Made by a program: the position numbers and the translations under genes. A stretch of 64,000 nucleotides of DNA from CAVPJC01 sp963705155 (GTDB taxonomy: Bacteria; Chloroflexota; Anaerolineae; Anaerolineales; UBA4823): assembly GCA_963705155.1 (NCBI GenBank), contig CAVPJC010000013.1:248001-312000 (forward strand). Reading direction: 5' to 3'. Of this stretch, positions 1 through 8,300 are shown in pieces. Every line of letters starts with the position of its first letter. The stretch's first letter is position 1. The notes below the pieces were generated by a model that was not told the origin of the DNA, did no database searches, and worked only from the letters and a program-made list of their open reading frames with translations.

Positions 1-209
1 CCATCCTCGCTGGAATGGTCGTTTTGACCTCTATTCCAGGCATGGTTGCCGGAGCAGGGTTGCTCAAGTTTAAACCCTGGGCGCGTATCCTGGCACTCAT
101 CCTGGGTTTACTTAATTTACCCGGATTTCCTGTTGGTACGGTGCTGGGAATTTATACAATTTGGGCGTTGTTAGACACTGAATCTATCAGCCCTTTTAAC
201 AGCGATTAA
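1..209 (+). CDS. C-terminal part of a small membrane protein
   Basis: The reading frame is open from the window edge to the stop at 207-209, so the 5' end lies outside. About 68 residues are visible, with two hydrophobic segments around a short basic stretch (FKPWARI) and a tail ending ALLDTESISPF. This pattern (PGMVAG..LL...PWARILALIL..LN.P.GT.LGIY..W.L) is seen in small uncharacterised membrane proteins of many bacteria that carry no known function. It probably spans the cytoplasmic membrane. A hairpin terminator 86 bases downstream may end its transcript. Confidence 0.6.
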   Translation, partial: ILAGMVVLTSIPGMVAGAGLLKFKPWARILALILGLLNLPGFPVGTVLGIYTIWALLDTESISPFNSD

Positions 210-294
210 CCATTGCGAATCTCAGCGTAGTCGCCTATCTGATTGAAACGGGAGTATCCAGGAAGTTCTGTTATAGTATGCCAACCTGCCAGAT

Positions 295-357
295 GAAAAG
301 CGCAGCGATCCCATGAGTACCGCCTGTGGTGCTCTTGACAGGCTGCGCTTTTCTTTT
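295..357 (+). terminator. rho-independent terminator-like hairpin
   Basis: An outer stem GAAAAGCGCAG pairs with CTGCGCTTTTC, enclosing an inner stem GCCTGT/ACAGGC and an unpaired 16-base bulge on the left arm. The right arm runs into TTTCTTTTT. It sits between the membrane protein fragment and the phosphatase gene, both on the plus strand. Confidence 0.55.
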
Positions 358-406
358 TGGACAATCTCCCGTCTTTGATTAAATCCAATTAGAACACAGG
401 TTCAGG

Positions 407-412
407 TATAAT
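407..412 (+). promoter_or_regulatory. -10 box TATAAT placed for a leaderless start
   Basis: TATAAT ends 7 bases before the ATG at 420, so the expected transcription start coincides with the start codon and no Shine-Dalgarno sequence can be present. No good -35 hexamer was seen at the usual distance. Confidence 0.5.
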
Positions 413-419
413 TTTCGGT

Positions 420-2550
420 ATGAGGAATTTTCTATACCAGATTGCTCGAAAGTTTTGGCCCGAACTCGAGGCCATGAACGACCAGCGACGTCTGGTGGGG
501 GTGGGGGATGTTGTAGTTTTCTTAGCGATATGTCCCCTGGCTTTCGCCGGGTTGTTCTGGCTGGTGCGCTCAACAGATGTTCAGAAGATTGCGGATAACG
601 GCCTCCAGATGGCGATGTTTCTGGGTTTAATTCTGTTGTTTAATCGCGTCAGTTATTTTTTTATTGTCGAGATCCGCTCCGATCGCTATGGCAGCGCCGA
701 TGGGTCACTTTCGAGTATGCTGCAGTGGGCGGCTGTGTTGATATTTGGCCCCACCGCACTCTGGCTTTCAGTGATCAGCTCTATTGCTAATTACCTTTGG
801 ACCTGGCGGCAACCTGCTTCAAAAGCGGCCAGATGGAATCAGTCTCGAAGCCTGGTGATGGAATTATCCGTAGACACCCTGGCTTATCTTGTTGCTTTGG
901 TCCTGTATTTGCGATGGGGAGGCATGTACCCGCTGCCTGAGCTTTCCCTGACTGCCGCCGCACCTGCCATGGCGGCGATTGTGGTGCAATTCGTTATGAC
1001 CACCGTGATCTGGTCTGGTTATGCCATCTACGCCATCTGGATTCAGAGGGAATTGACCGAATCCATGACCGCGCCAGCCTTTAAATTCATCGTCAGATTT
1101 CTGACCCTGGCTCTGGGATTACCCGTATTGGCCCATCCATTCGCAATTATCGTGGCAGGGATTTACACTCAGAATGGCCTGGGTATCTTTTCATTTCTGA
1201 TGATTGGGCTACTTCTGGTGGCGTACCTTGCCCGCCAGTTGAGTTGGGCTGCAGAAAGCAGCCGGCAGCAATCTCGGCAGCTTGAAAAGCTGGATCGTTT
1301 GGGACGTGATATTCTGGATGCACCCCCCGATGCATCTACCCTGAAAGATGAGCTCCTTGAGCACGTGCCGGGGATGTTCCCTTCGGGCCGCGTCCTGATC
1401 TGGATGATTCCAGACCGGTATTACCTTCGACATCCTGAAGATTGGCAGTTGGATATTGCCCCAGTCTGGCAATGGGTAAAATCACAGGAAAAGGCGATTG
1501 CATTTCTCGGGCACGAGTGGCTCCCCTGGAAAGACCAATTTCGTGTCCACGATCCGGTTGTCCTGACCCCGATTTTGGATGCAGCCAATGCTCAGCCTAT
1601 AGGGGCAATATACATTGAATTACGCAGTCTCGCCCAACCCTGGGACCGTAAGACGGTCAGCAGTTTATTCCCGGCTGTTCAATCCCTGGCGGCTCAAGTC
1701 GCTTCTGCGCTCCACCAGGCAAAAATTTATGCTGAAACGCTCCAATTTCAGGCAACCCAGCAAGAATTGGAATTCGCCGGGAAGATCCAGGCCAGCTTCT
1801 TACCCAGTGAGATGCCGCGCATGGATGGGTGGGAATTGGCGGTCACGCTGTTGCCGGCGCGTGAGACATCTGGAGATTATTTCGATGTGATCCAGTTATC
1901 CGATGAAAAGGTTGGGTTTCTCGTCGCCGATGTGACAGACAAAGGATTGGGCGCAGCGCTTTACATGGCATTAAGCCGGACGCTGATCCGCACCTATGCG
2001 CTGGAATACGAAGCCTCTCCTGATATTGTGTTTTTTTCTGTAAACGAGCGGATCTTGCAGGATGCGCAGCGCTAATTTATTTGTCACAGCCTTCTACGGC
2101 ATCCTGGATTTGAAGACCGGTATGCTATCTTATGCGAATGCAGGCCATAATCCACCCTTTTTGTTGAGTCACAAAAGCGGCGGGACGATTAGTGCACTCA
2201 CCCCTACCGGTATGCCGGTTGGAATTGATGAAGACGCATCCTGGAACCTCATGTCGGTCCAAATTGACCCGGGCGATACCTTGTTGATGTATACAGATGG
2301 AATACCAGATGCCCAGAACCTTGAAGGTGCATTGTTCCGGGAACGCCGACTGATTGAAACGGCGCAAAAAACGTTCGGGGGATCAGCCCAGGAAATGCAG
2401 ATGGCGATATTAAACAGCGTTGAGGACTTTGTCGGTGAGGCCAGCCAATTCGATGACATTACCCTGTTGATAATCCAGCGTGATCCGCAGGTGGAATCTG
2501 AAACTCTTGAGGATCGTGATGTAAGTATTGAAGAGCAAGATATCGATTGA
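420..2550 (+). CDS. membrane SpoIIE/RsbU-type PP2C phosphatase (one frame break)
   Basis: About 709 residues after correction. An N-terminal region with roughly seven membrane segments (residues 40-285) is followed by a coiled linker, a GAF-like region (300-440) and a PP2C-type SpoIIE domain with the expected acidic motifs (SGDYFD, ADVTDKGLGAALYMA, YANAGHNPP, YTDGIPDAQN). Such phosphatases dephosphorylate an RsbV/SpoIIAA-type antagonist and so release a sigma factor or other target. Candidate partners, an RsbV-like and an RsbW-like gene, lie 1.4-2.1 kb downstream on the opposite strand. The frame changes near 2062-2075 (…ILQDA to SANLFVTAF…) and one surplus base explains it. The start looks leaderless. 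Confidence 0.85.
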
Positions 2551-3066
2551 TTACCGGTTGCGCCTGAGACATATACTTTCGTTGTTTTCTGCGTATATCC
2601 GAAAACCCAATTTTTCCAATACTCTTAACGAAGCCAGATTATCCCTTGCCGTATTACGGGCAAGGATGCATTGACATTCTGGGTCTTCAAACGCCCATTG
2701 AATCAATGCTTTGACCGCCTCTGTGGTATATCCCTGGTTCTGAATGGCAGGATCAATCCCATAGCCGATTTCAACTTCTTGTTTTCCGTCTTTAATTCCC
2801 TTAAACCCAATTAGCCCTGCTCCGAATTGCGGGTTGGAGGTAACCATCAGCCAATATGTGTACCAGGCGTGATCGGCAAGCGGCGATTGACCCATTTTGT
2901 TGATTTTCATCTGGATTGCACGCTGAGCACGTTCCGTCAGCACTGCGCGTGAAACCGAGCAGCCAAGCTGCTGCTCCAGCAGAGCCACATCATCCAAATA
3001 TGCCTTAAGTTGTGATTTGGATAAAGGTATTAATAACAATCGCTCGGTTTTAATGGACTCAACCAT
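2551..3066 (-). CDS. GNAT family N-acetyltransferase (RimJ/RimL-like)
   Basis: A 171-residue protein with the acetyltransferase_3 fold: an N-terminal TERLLLIPL strand, a central GYGIDPAIQNQGYTTEA acetyl-CoA loop in place of the usual R/QxxGxG/A, and a C-terminal LRVLEKLGFRI strand. This subgroup acetylates protein N-termini, small amines or antibiotics; the substrate cannot be told from sequence. It is convergent with the phosphatase, the two stops being adjacent, and lies 8 bases after the upstream methyltransferase, so the two are probably cotranscribed. Confidence 0.85.
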   Translation of the reverse strand: MVESIKTERLLLIPLSKSQLKAYLDDVALLEQQLGCSVSRAVLTERAQRAIQMKINKMGQSPLADHAWYTYWLMVTSNPQFGAGLIGFKGIKDGKQEVEIGYGIDPAIQNQGYTTEAVKALIQWAFEDPECQCILARNTARDNLASLRVLEKLGFRIYAENNESICLRRNR

Positions 3067-3074
3067 TTGGTCGT

Positions 3075-3845
3075 CTATGGTTTAATCGCACGTGTAGCGA
3101 TATATTTACGGAAGTATTTACCCATGATTTCATCCGGTTGATCATCTTCATAGAACCCGTTGAGATAGAAACCCGCCTGGAGCTGCCCACCAATTTGCTC
3201 TTCTAATGTATGGCTAAATTCAAGAGGCAGCTGGGAGTCCATAAACCGCTGCAGTTCTTCCCGGCTCAAATCGGTAACATCTGAGTATGGCAGTGAGTGG
3301 CGTACTTCCAGAACACCCTGGTCAGCTTTTTCCATATCAAAAATGTACACCAGGGGATTTATAAAGCCCGCCAGTAAACTCCCGCCGCTTCGCAGAACAC
3401 GATACGCCTCTTGCCAGACAGGAAGTATATGTGGAGCGAAACAATTCGAGATCGGATGAAACACCAGATCGAAAGATGCATCCATCAGCATGCTCAGATC
3501 TGCCATATCACCTTCGATGGTTTTGAGGTCGAGTGATTCTCGTTGAGCGACCTGGCGATCTTGCTCAAGCTGTTCGGGTGAATTATCGAGTACGGTGACA
3601 CGAGCGCCGGCAGCAGAGAATATCGGGCCCTGTTGCCCGCCGCCTGAAGCCAGACAGAGGATATTTTTATTCAACATGTCTGCTGGAAACCAATGGCGTG
3701 GGACAGGCCTGGAGGCTGTGAGATAAACATTCCACTCTCCCTGCCGGGCTTCTGCAATCTCCTCTGAGCCTACAGGTATTGTCCAGGGGTTCCCGGTTTG
3801 GACCTGCCGGTTCCATGCCGATCGATTGTACGCACGAATATCCAT
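3075..3845 (-). CDS. class I SAM-dependent methyltransferase
   Basis: A 256-residue protein with a Rossmann methyltransferase core: motif I is atypical but visible as ILCLASGGGQQGPIFSAAG, followed by VTVLDNSPEQL (acidic end of strand 2) and FDLVFHPISNCF. The ending matches bacterial small-molecule methyltransferases of the Methyltransf_11 class; many such proteins begin with a tryptophan-rich stretch (YNRSAWNRQVQTGNPWT) as here. The substrate is unknown. An AGGAG-type ribosome site precedes the ATG. It is in the same direction as the RsbW-like gene, 90 bases upstream. Confidence 0.85.
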   Translation of the reverse strand: MDIRAYNRSAWNRQVQTGNPWTIPVGSEEIAEARQGEWNVYLTASRPVPRHWFPADMLNKNILCLASGGGQQGPIFSAAGARVTVLDNSPEQLEQDRQVAQRESLDLKTIEGDMADLSMLMDASFDLVFHPISNCFAPHILPVWQEAYRVLRSGGSLLAGFINPLVYIFDMEKADQGVLEVRHSLPYSDVTDLSREELQRFMDSQLPLEFSHTLEEQIGGQLQAGFYLNGFYEDDQPDEIMGKYFRKYIATRAIKP

Positions 3846-3935
3846 ATCCTCTCCTTAAAGAACAAGCCGCAGGCAAAAGCCTCGGCTTGTGATTGCATCT
3901 GCAAGATTCATTTTTTCGTCCCACCAAAATGGAAC

Positions 3936-4343
3936 TTACTTTCTTTTCACCATGGTGAGAATGTTGCCATCTTGCTGATTGGATTGGTAGCTGATCTCAT
4001 CCATCATCTTACTCATTAGATAAAAACCAACTCCGCGTGGCTTTAATTCATTCAGAGGTACGTTTTTTGCGGGTTTTGGAATTTTATCCGGGTCGAAGGG
4101 TCGACCTCGATCTTGCAGGATAATGGTAACTTCGCCTTTTCCGATAACAACAGAGCAATTAAAATCGCCTTTCCCTTCCCCGGTGTAGGCATGGTCGATG
4201 ATGTTGCTGCATGCTTCGTCAACAGCCAATTCTACCGCATAGATAGCCCGGTCATCCAGCCCGGCCTGGCGTGCAGCCTGCACTACGAACTGGCTAATCT
4301 TCTCAAGACTATCATAACGTCCGGGAAAGGAACGCGTTTCCAT
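3936..4343 (-). CDS. anti-sigma factor serine/threonine kinase (RsbW-like)
   Basis: A 135-residue GHKL ATPase of the HATPase_c_2 group. The N box reads VDEACSNIIDHAY (about residues 46-58) and the G1 box DRGRPFDP. Family members bind a sigma factor or another regulator and phosphorylate their antagonist. The start is 19 bases after the stop of the RsbV-like gene, so the pair is one operon, and the SpoIIE-type phosphatase nearby gives the third part. No sigma factor gene is adjacent, so the real output may be a distant sigma factor or a non-sigma target. Confidence 0.85.
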   Translation of the reverse strand: METRSFPGRYDSLEKISQFVVQAARQAGLDDRAIYAVELAVDEACSNIIDHAYTGEGKGDFNCSVVIGKGEVTIILQDRGRPFDPDKIPKPAKNVPLNELKPRGVGFYLMSKMMDEISYQSNQQDGNILTMVKRK

Positions 4344-4362
4344 ATTTTAGTGGATCGACTGC

Positions 4363-4698
4363 CTAAAAATTTCCGACAGCCGACGTGACATCGAGATAAA
4401 TTTGGAAGTAAGATCCCATTCCAACCAGGTCGAGGGATGATCGGATCTCTTCTTTCACATTGACGAGGACGACTTCGCCGCGCTTATAACGCTTGCATTT
4501 CTTCTGCGCTTCGATGAGCACCCACCACCCTTTACTGGACATGAAATTGACATCACTCATGTCAAAAACAATTTTGTAACGGCCAGCTTCGATGATTGCG
4601 TTCAGGGCTTCTTCCAATTTTGGGGCAGTGCTGCTATCCACGCGTCCATCAGCCTTCACCAGATCGCAGCGCTTAAATTGGGTCGTAGTTACATCCAT
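4363..4698 (-). CDS. STAS-domain anti-anti-sigma factor (RsbV/SpoIIAA-like)
   Basis: A 111-residue single STAS domain. The phosphorylation-site region reads VNFMSSKGWWVLIEAQ, which keeps the double Ser of the family, with Lys-Gly-Trp-Trp after it in place of the commoner Ala-Gly-Leu. When unphosphorylated these proteins bind the RsbW-type kinase. A clear AGGAGG precedes the ATG, and a TATAAT box on this strand (plus positions 4744-4749) lies about 50 bases upstream, so transcription of rsbV-rsbW likely begins there. Confidence 0.85.
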   Translation of the reverse strand: MDVTTTQFKRCDLVKADGRVDSSTAPKLEEALNAIIEAGRYKIVFDMSDVNFMSSKGWWVLIEAQKKCKRYKRGEVVLVNVKEEIRSSLDLVGMGSYFQIYLDVTSAVGNF

Positions 4699-4800
4699 TT
4701 CTTCGTCCTCCTGATCCTTTGACCGGTTGAAATTGACGTCCGGATTATATCATGATAAAACCCCAGCCGTTCCAAGCAACGGGCGGGCGTCGATACGGTG

Positions 4801-5199
4801 TTACTTACTTGTTTCGTCTTGCGAAGACGATGAGGTTGTATCCTCACCGGTCGGTGCTTGAGCACTCCACCGATTGGTCACTTTTTCCAGTTCGGCGTTG
4901 ATTATTTTTATCGCTTTGATGATCTCCTCCCGGGCTTTGCTCTCGGCTTCGCCGGTGCGAACGCGCTCTTGTAGATCTTCGAGATCGGTTTTTAATCGTT
5001 GGCCGGCGGGCGTTTCGGTGAACGTGCTGGCTTCCATCTTTATCGTTGCAGCCAGTGTTGATAAACCTTCCTCCAATTCCTGCTGCAGCTTTCTGCGTTC
5101 CGGGCTTTCCCATGCAGCGCGCATGGTATTGATCAGGTTTAATCCAAGGTTGCGAAATTCATCTGCGATTGAATTCTCGGGTTCTGGTGTTTCTGCCAT
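4801..5199 (-). CDS. small acidic helical protein, function unknown
   Basis: A 132-residue, charge-rich and mostly helical protein with a Ser/Thr/Glu-rich disordered tail (about residues 112-132) and no signal peptide or membrane segment. Residues 10-100 look like a coiled coil or helical bundle (repeated LEEGL, LEDLQERV, KAIKIINAELEKV). Family not recognised. AAGGAG precedes the ATG. It lies upstream of the rsbV-like gene in the same direction but a separate TATAAT box lies between them. Confidence 0.7.
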   Translation of the reverse strand: MAETPEPENSIADEFRNLGLNLINTMRAAWESPERRKLQQELEEGLSTLAATIKMEASTFTETPAGQRLKTDLEDLQERVRTGEAESKAREEIIKAIKIINAELEKVTNRWSAQAPTGEDTTSSSSQDETSK

Positions 5200-5269
5200 C
5201 GTAAACTCCTTTGGTATTATCGTCTATATTTTGCCTTATTTATGACTATTACGCAAGATTAATTTCAGC

Positions 5270-5298
5270 TTGCCGGACCACTTTCTTTGTGGCATACT
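5270..5298 (+). promoter_or_regulatory. sigma-70-like promoter TTGCCG-17-CATACT
   Basis: TTGCCG at 5270-5275 and CATACT at 5293-5298 are 17 bases apart, 20 bases before the ATG of the membrane protein gene at 5319. AAGGAGG at 5306-5312 is the ribosome site. Confidence 0.45.
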
Positions 5299-5318
5299 GA
5301 TGATAAGGAGGGTCCGAA

Positions 5319-5867
5319 ATGATAAACCTTAATTGGGATGGATTTTTCAGTGGAAGAGAAAAAATTTTATTGGTGTATATATCAGCAATAACAATCTCTT
5401 TAATGGCTATTTTGAATTGGGTATCTGCCCCACTTGTCGCACCACAATCGCCCTATGGGATGATTTCCTTCGAACTGGCGGGCAGCGTAGATCGTGCCGC
5501 CGGTATGCTGGATCAATGGGATGCAAACACCCGGCTACGAGCAGCTTTTAGCCTGGGTCTGGATTATTTGTTTATGCTGGCTTACCCGGCTGCTATCGGC
5601 CTGGCGTGCAGACTTGCTGCGGGTGTCTTCAGAAACCGCAACTACAGGGTACACAAACTGGAAAATTTCCTTATCCGAGGGCAGTGGTTAGCTGCAGCTC
5701 TTGATGCTACAGAGAATATTGCTTTATTCTTGATCCTTCTCGGAAACACATCCTCAACAGCGCCTTTGACTGCCTATTGGTGCGCCATTATCAAGTTCAG
5801 TTTGGTCATTTCCGGGATCATTTACGCCCTGTTTGGTCTACTGGTAAATATTTTGAAGTCCAGGTGA
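5319..5867 (+). CDS. four-helix membrane protein, function unknown
   Basis: A 182-residue protein with about four membrane spans (near residues 15-35, 75-100, 115-140 and 155-178) and a polar loop (residues 45-75). A matched AAGGAGG sits 6 bases before the ATG, so the start is secure. The arrangement resembles uncharacterised bacterial membrane proteins with no assigned role. It is followed 80 bases later by a lipoprotein gene on the same strand with its own ribosome site; cotranscription is possible. Confidence 0.7.
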   Translation: MINLNWDGFFSGREKILLVYISAITISLMAILNWVSAPLVAPQSPYGMISFELAGSVDRAAGMLDQWDANTRLRAAFSLGLDYLFMLAYPAAIGLACRLAAGVFRNRNYRVHKLENFLIRGQWLAAALDATENIALFLILLGNTSSTAPLTAYWCAIIKFSLVISGIIYALFGLLVNILKSR

Positions 5868-5949
5868 GCATTCCTCAGTGAAGCGCAACTTTTCTGTGCA
5901 CTTAGCGTATATTTCGATAGATAAGCCACCTTGACTAAGGAGAATTACC

Positions 5950-6816
5950 ATGTTTCCAAAACGAATCTTTATCATCTTGCTCATGCTGGCACTGGTCAGC
6001 ATGGCGTGCAGCATCAATATCAATCTACCCGTGGAAAAGATTAAAACAGGCGATCTGGTTGAAGAAGATATCGTCGTGCCGGCGCCGGATTCGTCCGACC
6101 AGCTCCGTCTAACATTAAACTTTGGCGCCGGTGAGATGAATCTGACCCCGGGAGACGAAAGTACGCTGGTATCTGGCACAGCCCTCTATAATGTCAAAAC
6201 CTTGAAACCTTCGATTGAAGAAAATGACAATGAGGTCGTTATCAAAACCGGCGAGAATGAATTAAAAGGGTTACCCAGCTTCGGTGATGAATTCAAAAAC
6301 GAATGGAACCTTAAGTTGGGGTCTGCGCCGATGGATCTGGTGCTTAACTGCGGCGCTTACAAGGGAAATTTTGAGTTGGGAGGTCTCAATCTAAAATCTG
6401 TACGGGTCAGCGATGGTGCATCTGACGTCACTCTAGAATTTTCCCAACCGAACCTCACCGAGATGGAAACATTTCGATATGAGACCGGCGCCTCCTCGGT
6501 GGAATTACTTGGATTAGCCAATGCCAACTTTGATAATATGGTGTTCAAGAGTGGTGCAGGCTCCTATACCCTGGATTTTTCTGGCGAGCTTCAACGCGAC
6601 GCCACAGTGACCATCGATACCGGATTTAGCAGCATCAAGGTCATCGTTCCTGAAGGTGTTTCGGCCCGCGTATTCGTAGACGGCGGTTTTTCCAACGTGG
6701 ATGTTGGCGGGGCCTGGGAAAAATCTGGAAATGATTACACACAAGATGGAACCGGCCCGCGACTGACGATTAATGTAAACATCGGCGCAGGCAGCCTGGA
6801 ATTGAGTAACCGGTAA
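5950..6816 (+). CDS. lipoprotein with a toast-rack-type beta domain
   Basis: A 288-residue protein. The signal peptide ends in a lipobox (LVSMAC, Cys about residue 18), so the mature protein should be anchored to the outer face of the membrane. The rest is repetitive beta structure with recurring G-A-G/S-x-x-x-L strands (FGAGEMNLTPG, CGAYKGNFELGG, SGAGSYTLDF, TGFSSIKVIVP, GAGSLELS), as in toast-rack or DUF4097-type adhesin-like domains. Those proteins are thought to be envelope-stress or scaffold proteins; the role here is unknown. AAGGAG precedes the ATG. Confidence 0.75.
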   Translation: MFPKRIFIILLMLALVSMACSININLPVEKIKTGDLVEEDIVVPAPDSSDQLRLTLNFGAGEMNLTPGDESTLVSGTALYNVKTLKPSIEENDNEVVIKTGENELKGLPSFGDEFKNEWNLKLGSAPMDLVLNCGAYKGNFELGGLNLKSVRVSDGASDVTLEFSQPNLTEMETFRYETGASSVELLGLANANFDNMVFKSGAGSYTLDFSGELQRDATVTIDTGFSSIKVIVPEGVSARVFVDGGFSNVDVGGAWEKSGNDYTQDGTGPRLTINVNIGAGSLELSNR

Positions 6817-6826
6817 ATAATCTGGT

Positions 6827-6870
6827 TAAAAAAATAGATGCGGGAGCTGTTTGTCCCGCATCTGATTTTA
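6827..6870. terminator. bidirectional terminator
   Basis: AGATGCGGGA (6836-6845) pairs perfectly with TCCCGCATCT (6854-6863) around an 8-base loop. On the minus strand it is followed by ATTTTTTT, on the plus strand by a weaker GATTTTAATT, so it serves the convergent lipoprotein and ferredoxin genes. Confidence 0.8.
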
Positions 6871-6884
6871 ATTGATTGCTTTTA

Positions 6885-7286
6885 TTAGCCTTCCAGGGCG
6901 CTGTAACCTGGGCCTGATTTGAAGTAGTCGTAATTTGGCTGGATATCCGGGGTCAGATCAACACTCTCGCCAGCTTTCAACTGCTGGGTGCAATCCAGAA
7001 CCACAGCTTCGCCGTGATGATTGGTGCCTTCGTAGTGACCGGTGAGGCCGACCTTGCTGATATACTCTCCACCTTTTGCTGAATAGCCTGATGGCACTTC
7101 ATCTTCCGGGAAGATGGCTTCGTAGGGGCACTCTGGAATGCAGGCGCCACAATCGATGCAGGTATCGGGGTCGATATAATACCAGGGCCATTCGTCCTGG
7201 GGTTTCCCCGGCACGATGCATTCAACGGGGCAGACTTCTACACAGCCAGCGTCGCGCAAACAAAGACTCGTGATGATGTGGGTCAT
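6885..7286 (-). CDS. ferredoxin family 4Fe-4S protein
   Basis: A 133-residue soluble electron carrier. Two cluster motifs are visible: CLRDAGCVEVCPVEC (residues 9-23) and CIDCGACIPECP. The first has the wide spacing between the first two Cys that is found in 7Fe/8Fe ferredoxins of the Thermus/Azotobacter kind. The C-terminal 60 residues are an extension without cysteines except one (VLDCTQQL). GGAGG lies 8 bases before the ATG. It is transcribed away from sodN, which begins 209 bases away; no partner oxidoreductase is adjacent. Confidence 0.9.
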   Translation of the reverse strand: MTHIITSLCLRDAGCVEVCPVECIVPGKPQDEWPWYYIDPDTCIDCGACIPECPYEAIFPEDEVPSGYSAKGGEYISKVGLTGHYEGTNHHGEAVVLDCTQQLKAGESVDLTPDIQPNYDYFKSGPGYSALEG

Positions 7287-7393
7287 TTAACAAACCTCCG
7301 TGAGTTGGTAAGATTGTCGTTGGTACCGCGTGTGCAATAATTGTACCTCAAAAAGAACGAAGGTGATCACTGATTTTTGCACAAATAATAATC

Positions 7394-7422
7394 TTGACAG
7401 GATTTGTCTTTATCAGTATGAT
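7394..7422 (+). promoter_or_regulatory. strong promoter TTGACA-17-TATGAT for sodN
   Basis: A perfect -35 hexamer at 7394-7399 and TATGAT at 7417-7422, spaced by 17 bases. Transcription should begin near 7429, giving a leader of about 65 bases with AGGAGG at 7484-7489. Confidence 0.8.
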
Positions 7423-7494
7423 CATCTTTGCCGGCTACGATGTTTAGAGCGGCTTGATTTTCACGAATTTACCACACACGATTAGGAGGATATG

Positions 7495-7995
7495 ATGATC
7501 TACAAAATTGTCCAGGCGCTGGATAAAAAGTTTGGTTTCGAACAGGCAAAAGCCCATTGTGATGTCCCCTGCGGCATTTACGATCCGATTACAGCCCAGA
7601 TTGCAGCTTTGACGGTTGTGCGCATGATTGACCTCATGGCTGACCTGGAGAGCAAGGCTGGGGAGAAAAATGCCGCCTACCATAACACAATGTCCCGGTA
7701 CATTGCGGTCAAAGAAGAGCATGCTGAGAAAGCCAAGCATGACGTACGCGTGATCTGGGGTGATTATTTCAAAGCCCAGCATCTTGAAAAATATCCCCAG
7801 ACGCATGATCTGGTACACAAGATTATGATGTTCGGCTCGAAATCGCGCCAGACGGTTGACCGCGATGCCGCCGCACAGTTTGTCGAGGCAATCAACCAGT
7901 TTGCCCAGATCTTTTGGGAAACGAAGGGGATCGCCACCAAGCGCGCCAAGGCGCCCTATAACCCGGCTTTGGAGCTGGTTTACCCCAATCTCTGA
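7495..7995 (+). CDS. sodN: nickel superoxide dismutase precursor
   Basis: Converts superoxide to oxygen and peroxide at a nickel site. The nickel hook HCDVPCGIYDP follows a 20-residue leader that must be removed so that His becomes the new N-terminus; His1, Cys2, Cys6 and Tyr9 of the hook are all present. The remainder is the expected four-helix subunit, 146 residues in the mature form. Two ATGs occur at 7492 and 7495; the second has the better distance (5 bases) from AGGAGG. The next gene encodes the processing peptidase and overlaps the stop by one base. Confidence 0.95.
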   Translation: MIYKIVQALDKKFGFEQAKAHCDVPCGIYDPITAQIAALTVVRMIDLMADLESKAGEKNAAYHNTMSRYIAVKEEHAEKAKHDVRVIWGDYFKAQHLEKYPQTHDLVHKIMMFGSKSRQTVDRDAAAQFVEAINQFAQIFWETKGIATKRAKAPYNPALELVYPNL

Positions 7996-8300
7996 TGTTG
8001 AAGTTGATCAAGGTGACAGGCGAGAGCCTGTCACCAGATTATGAGGAAGGGGATTACGTGGTGGTCATCACACTCCCCTTCCTTTTTGCTTATCTTAAGC
8101 CTGGCGATATTGTTGTATTCACCCACGAAACCTATGGAATGATGATCAAACGGGTCGAGATGGTTGACCCGATCTCGAAAGATATGTCTGTTTTCGGGAA
8201 TCATCCTCTGAGTATTGACAGCAGGCGGATTGGTCCGGTCAAAAAGAAAATGCTCGTTGGCAAGGTTGTCTGGCATATTCGTAGATCCGCACAGGCATGA
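7995..8300 (+). CDS. sodX: SodX, nickel SOD maturation peptidase (S26 family)
   Basis: A 101-residue signal-peptidase-like protein. The catalytic Ser lies in GESLSP (Ser11) and the general-base Lys in MMIKRV (Lys52), the dyad of S26 peptidases; there is no clear membrane anchor, as is usual for SodX. The family trims the SodN leader to expose the nickel hook. The ATG overlaps the sodN stop (TGATG), so translation is coupled and the two form an operon. The role is known from the family and strongly supported by position. Confidence 0.92.
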   Translation: MLKLIKVTGESLSPDYEEGDYVVVITLPFLFAYLKPGDIVVFTHETYGMMIKRVEMVDPISKDMSVFGNHPLSIDSRRIGPVKKKMLVGKVVWHIRRSAQA

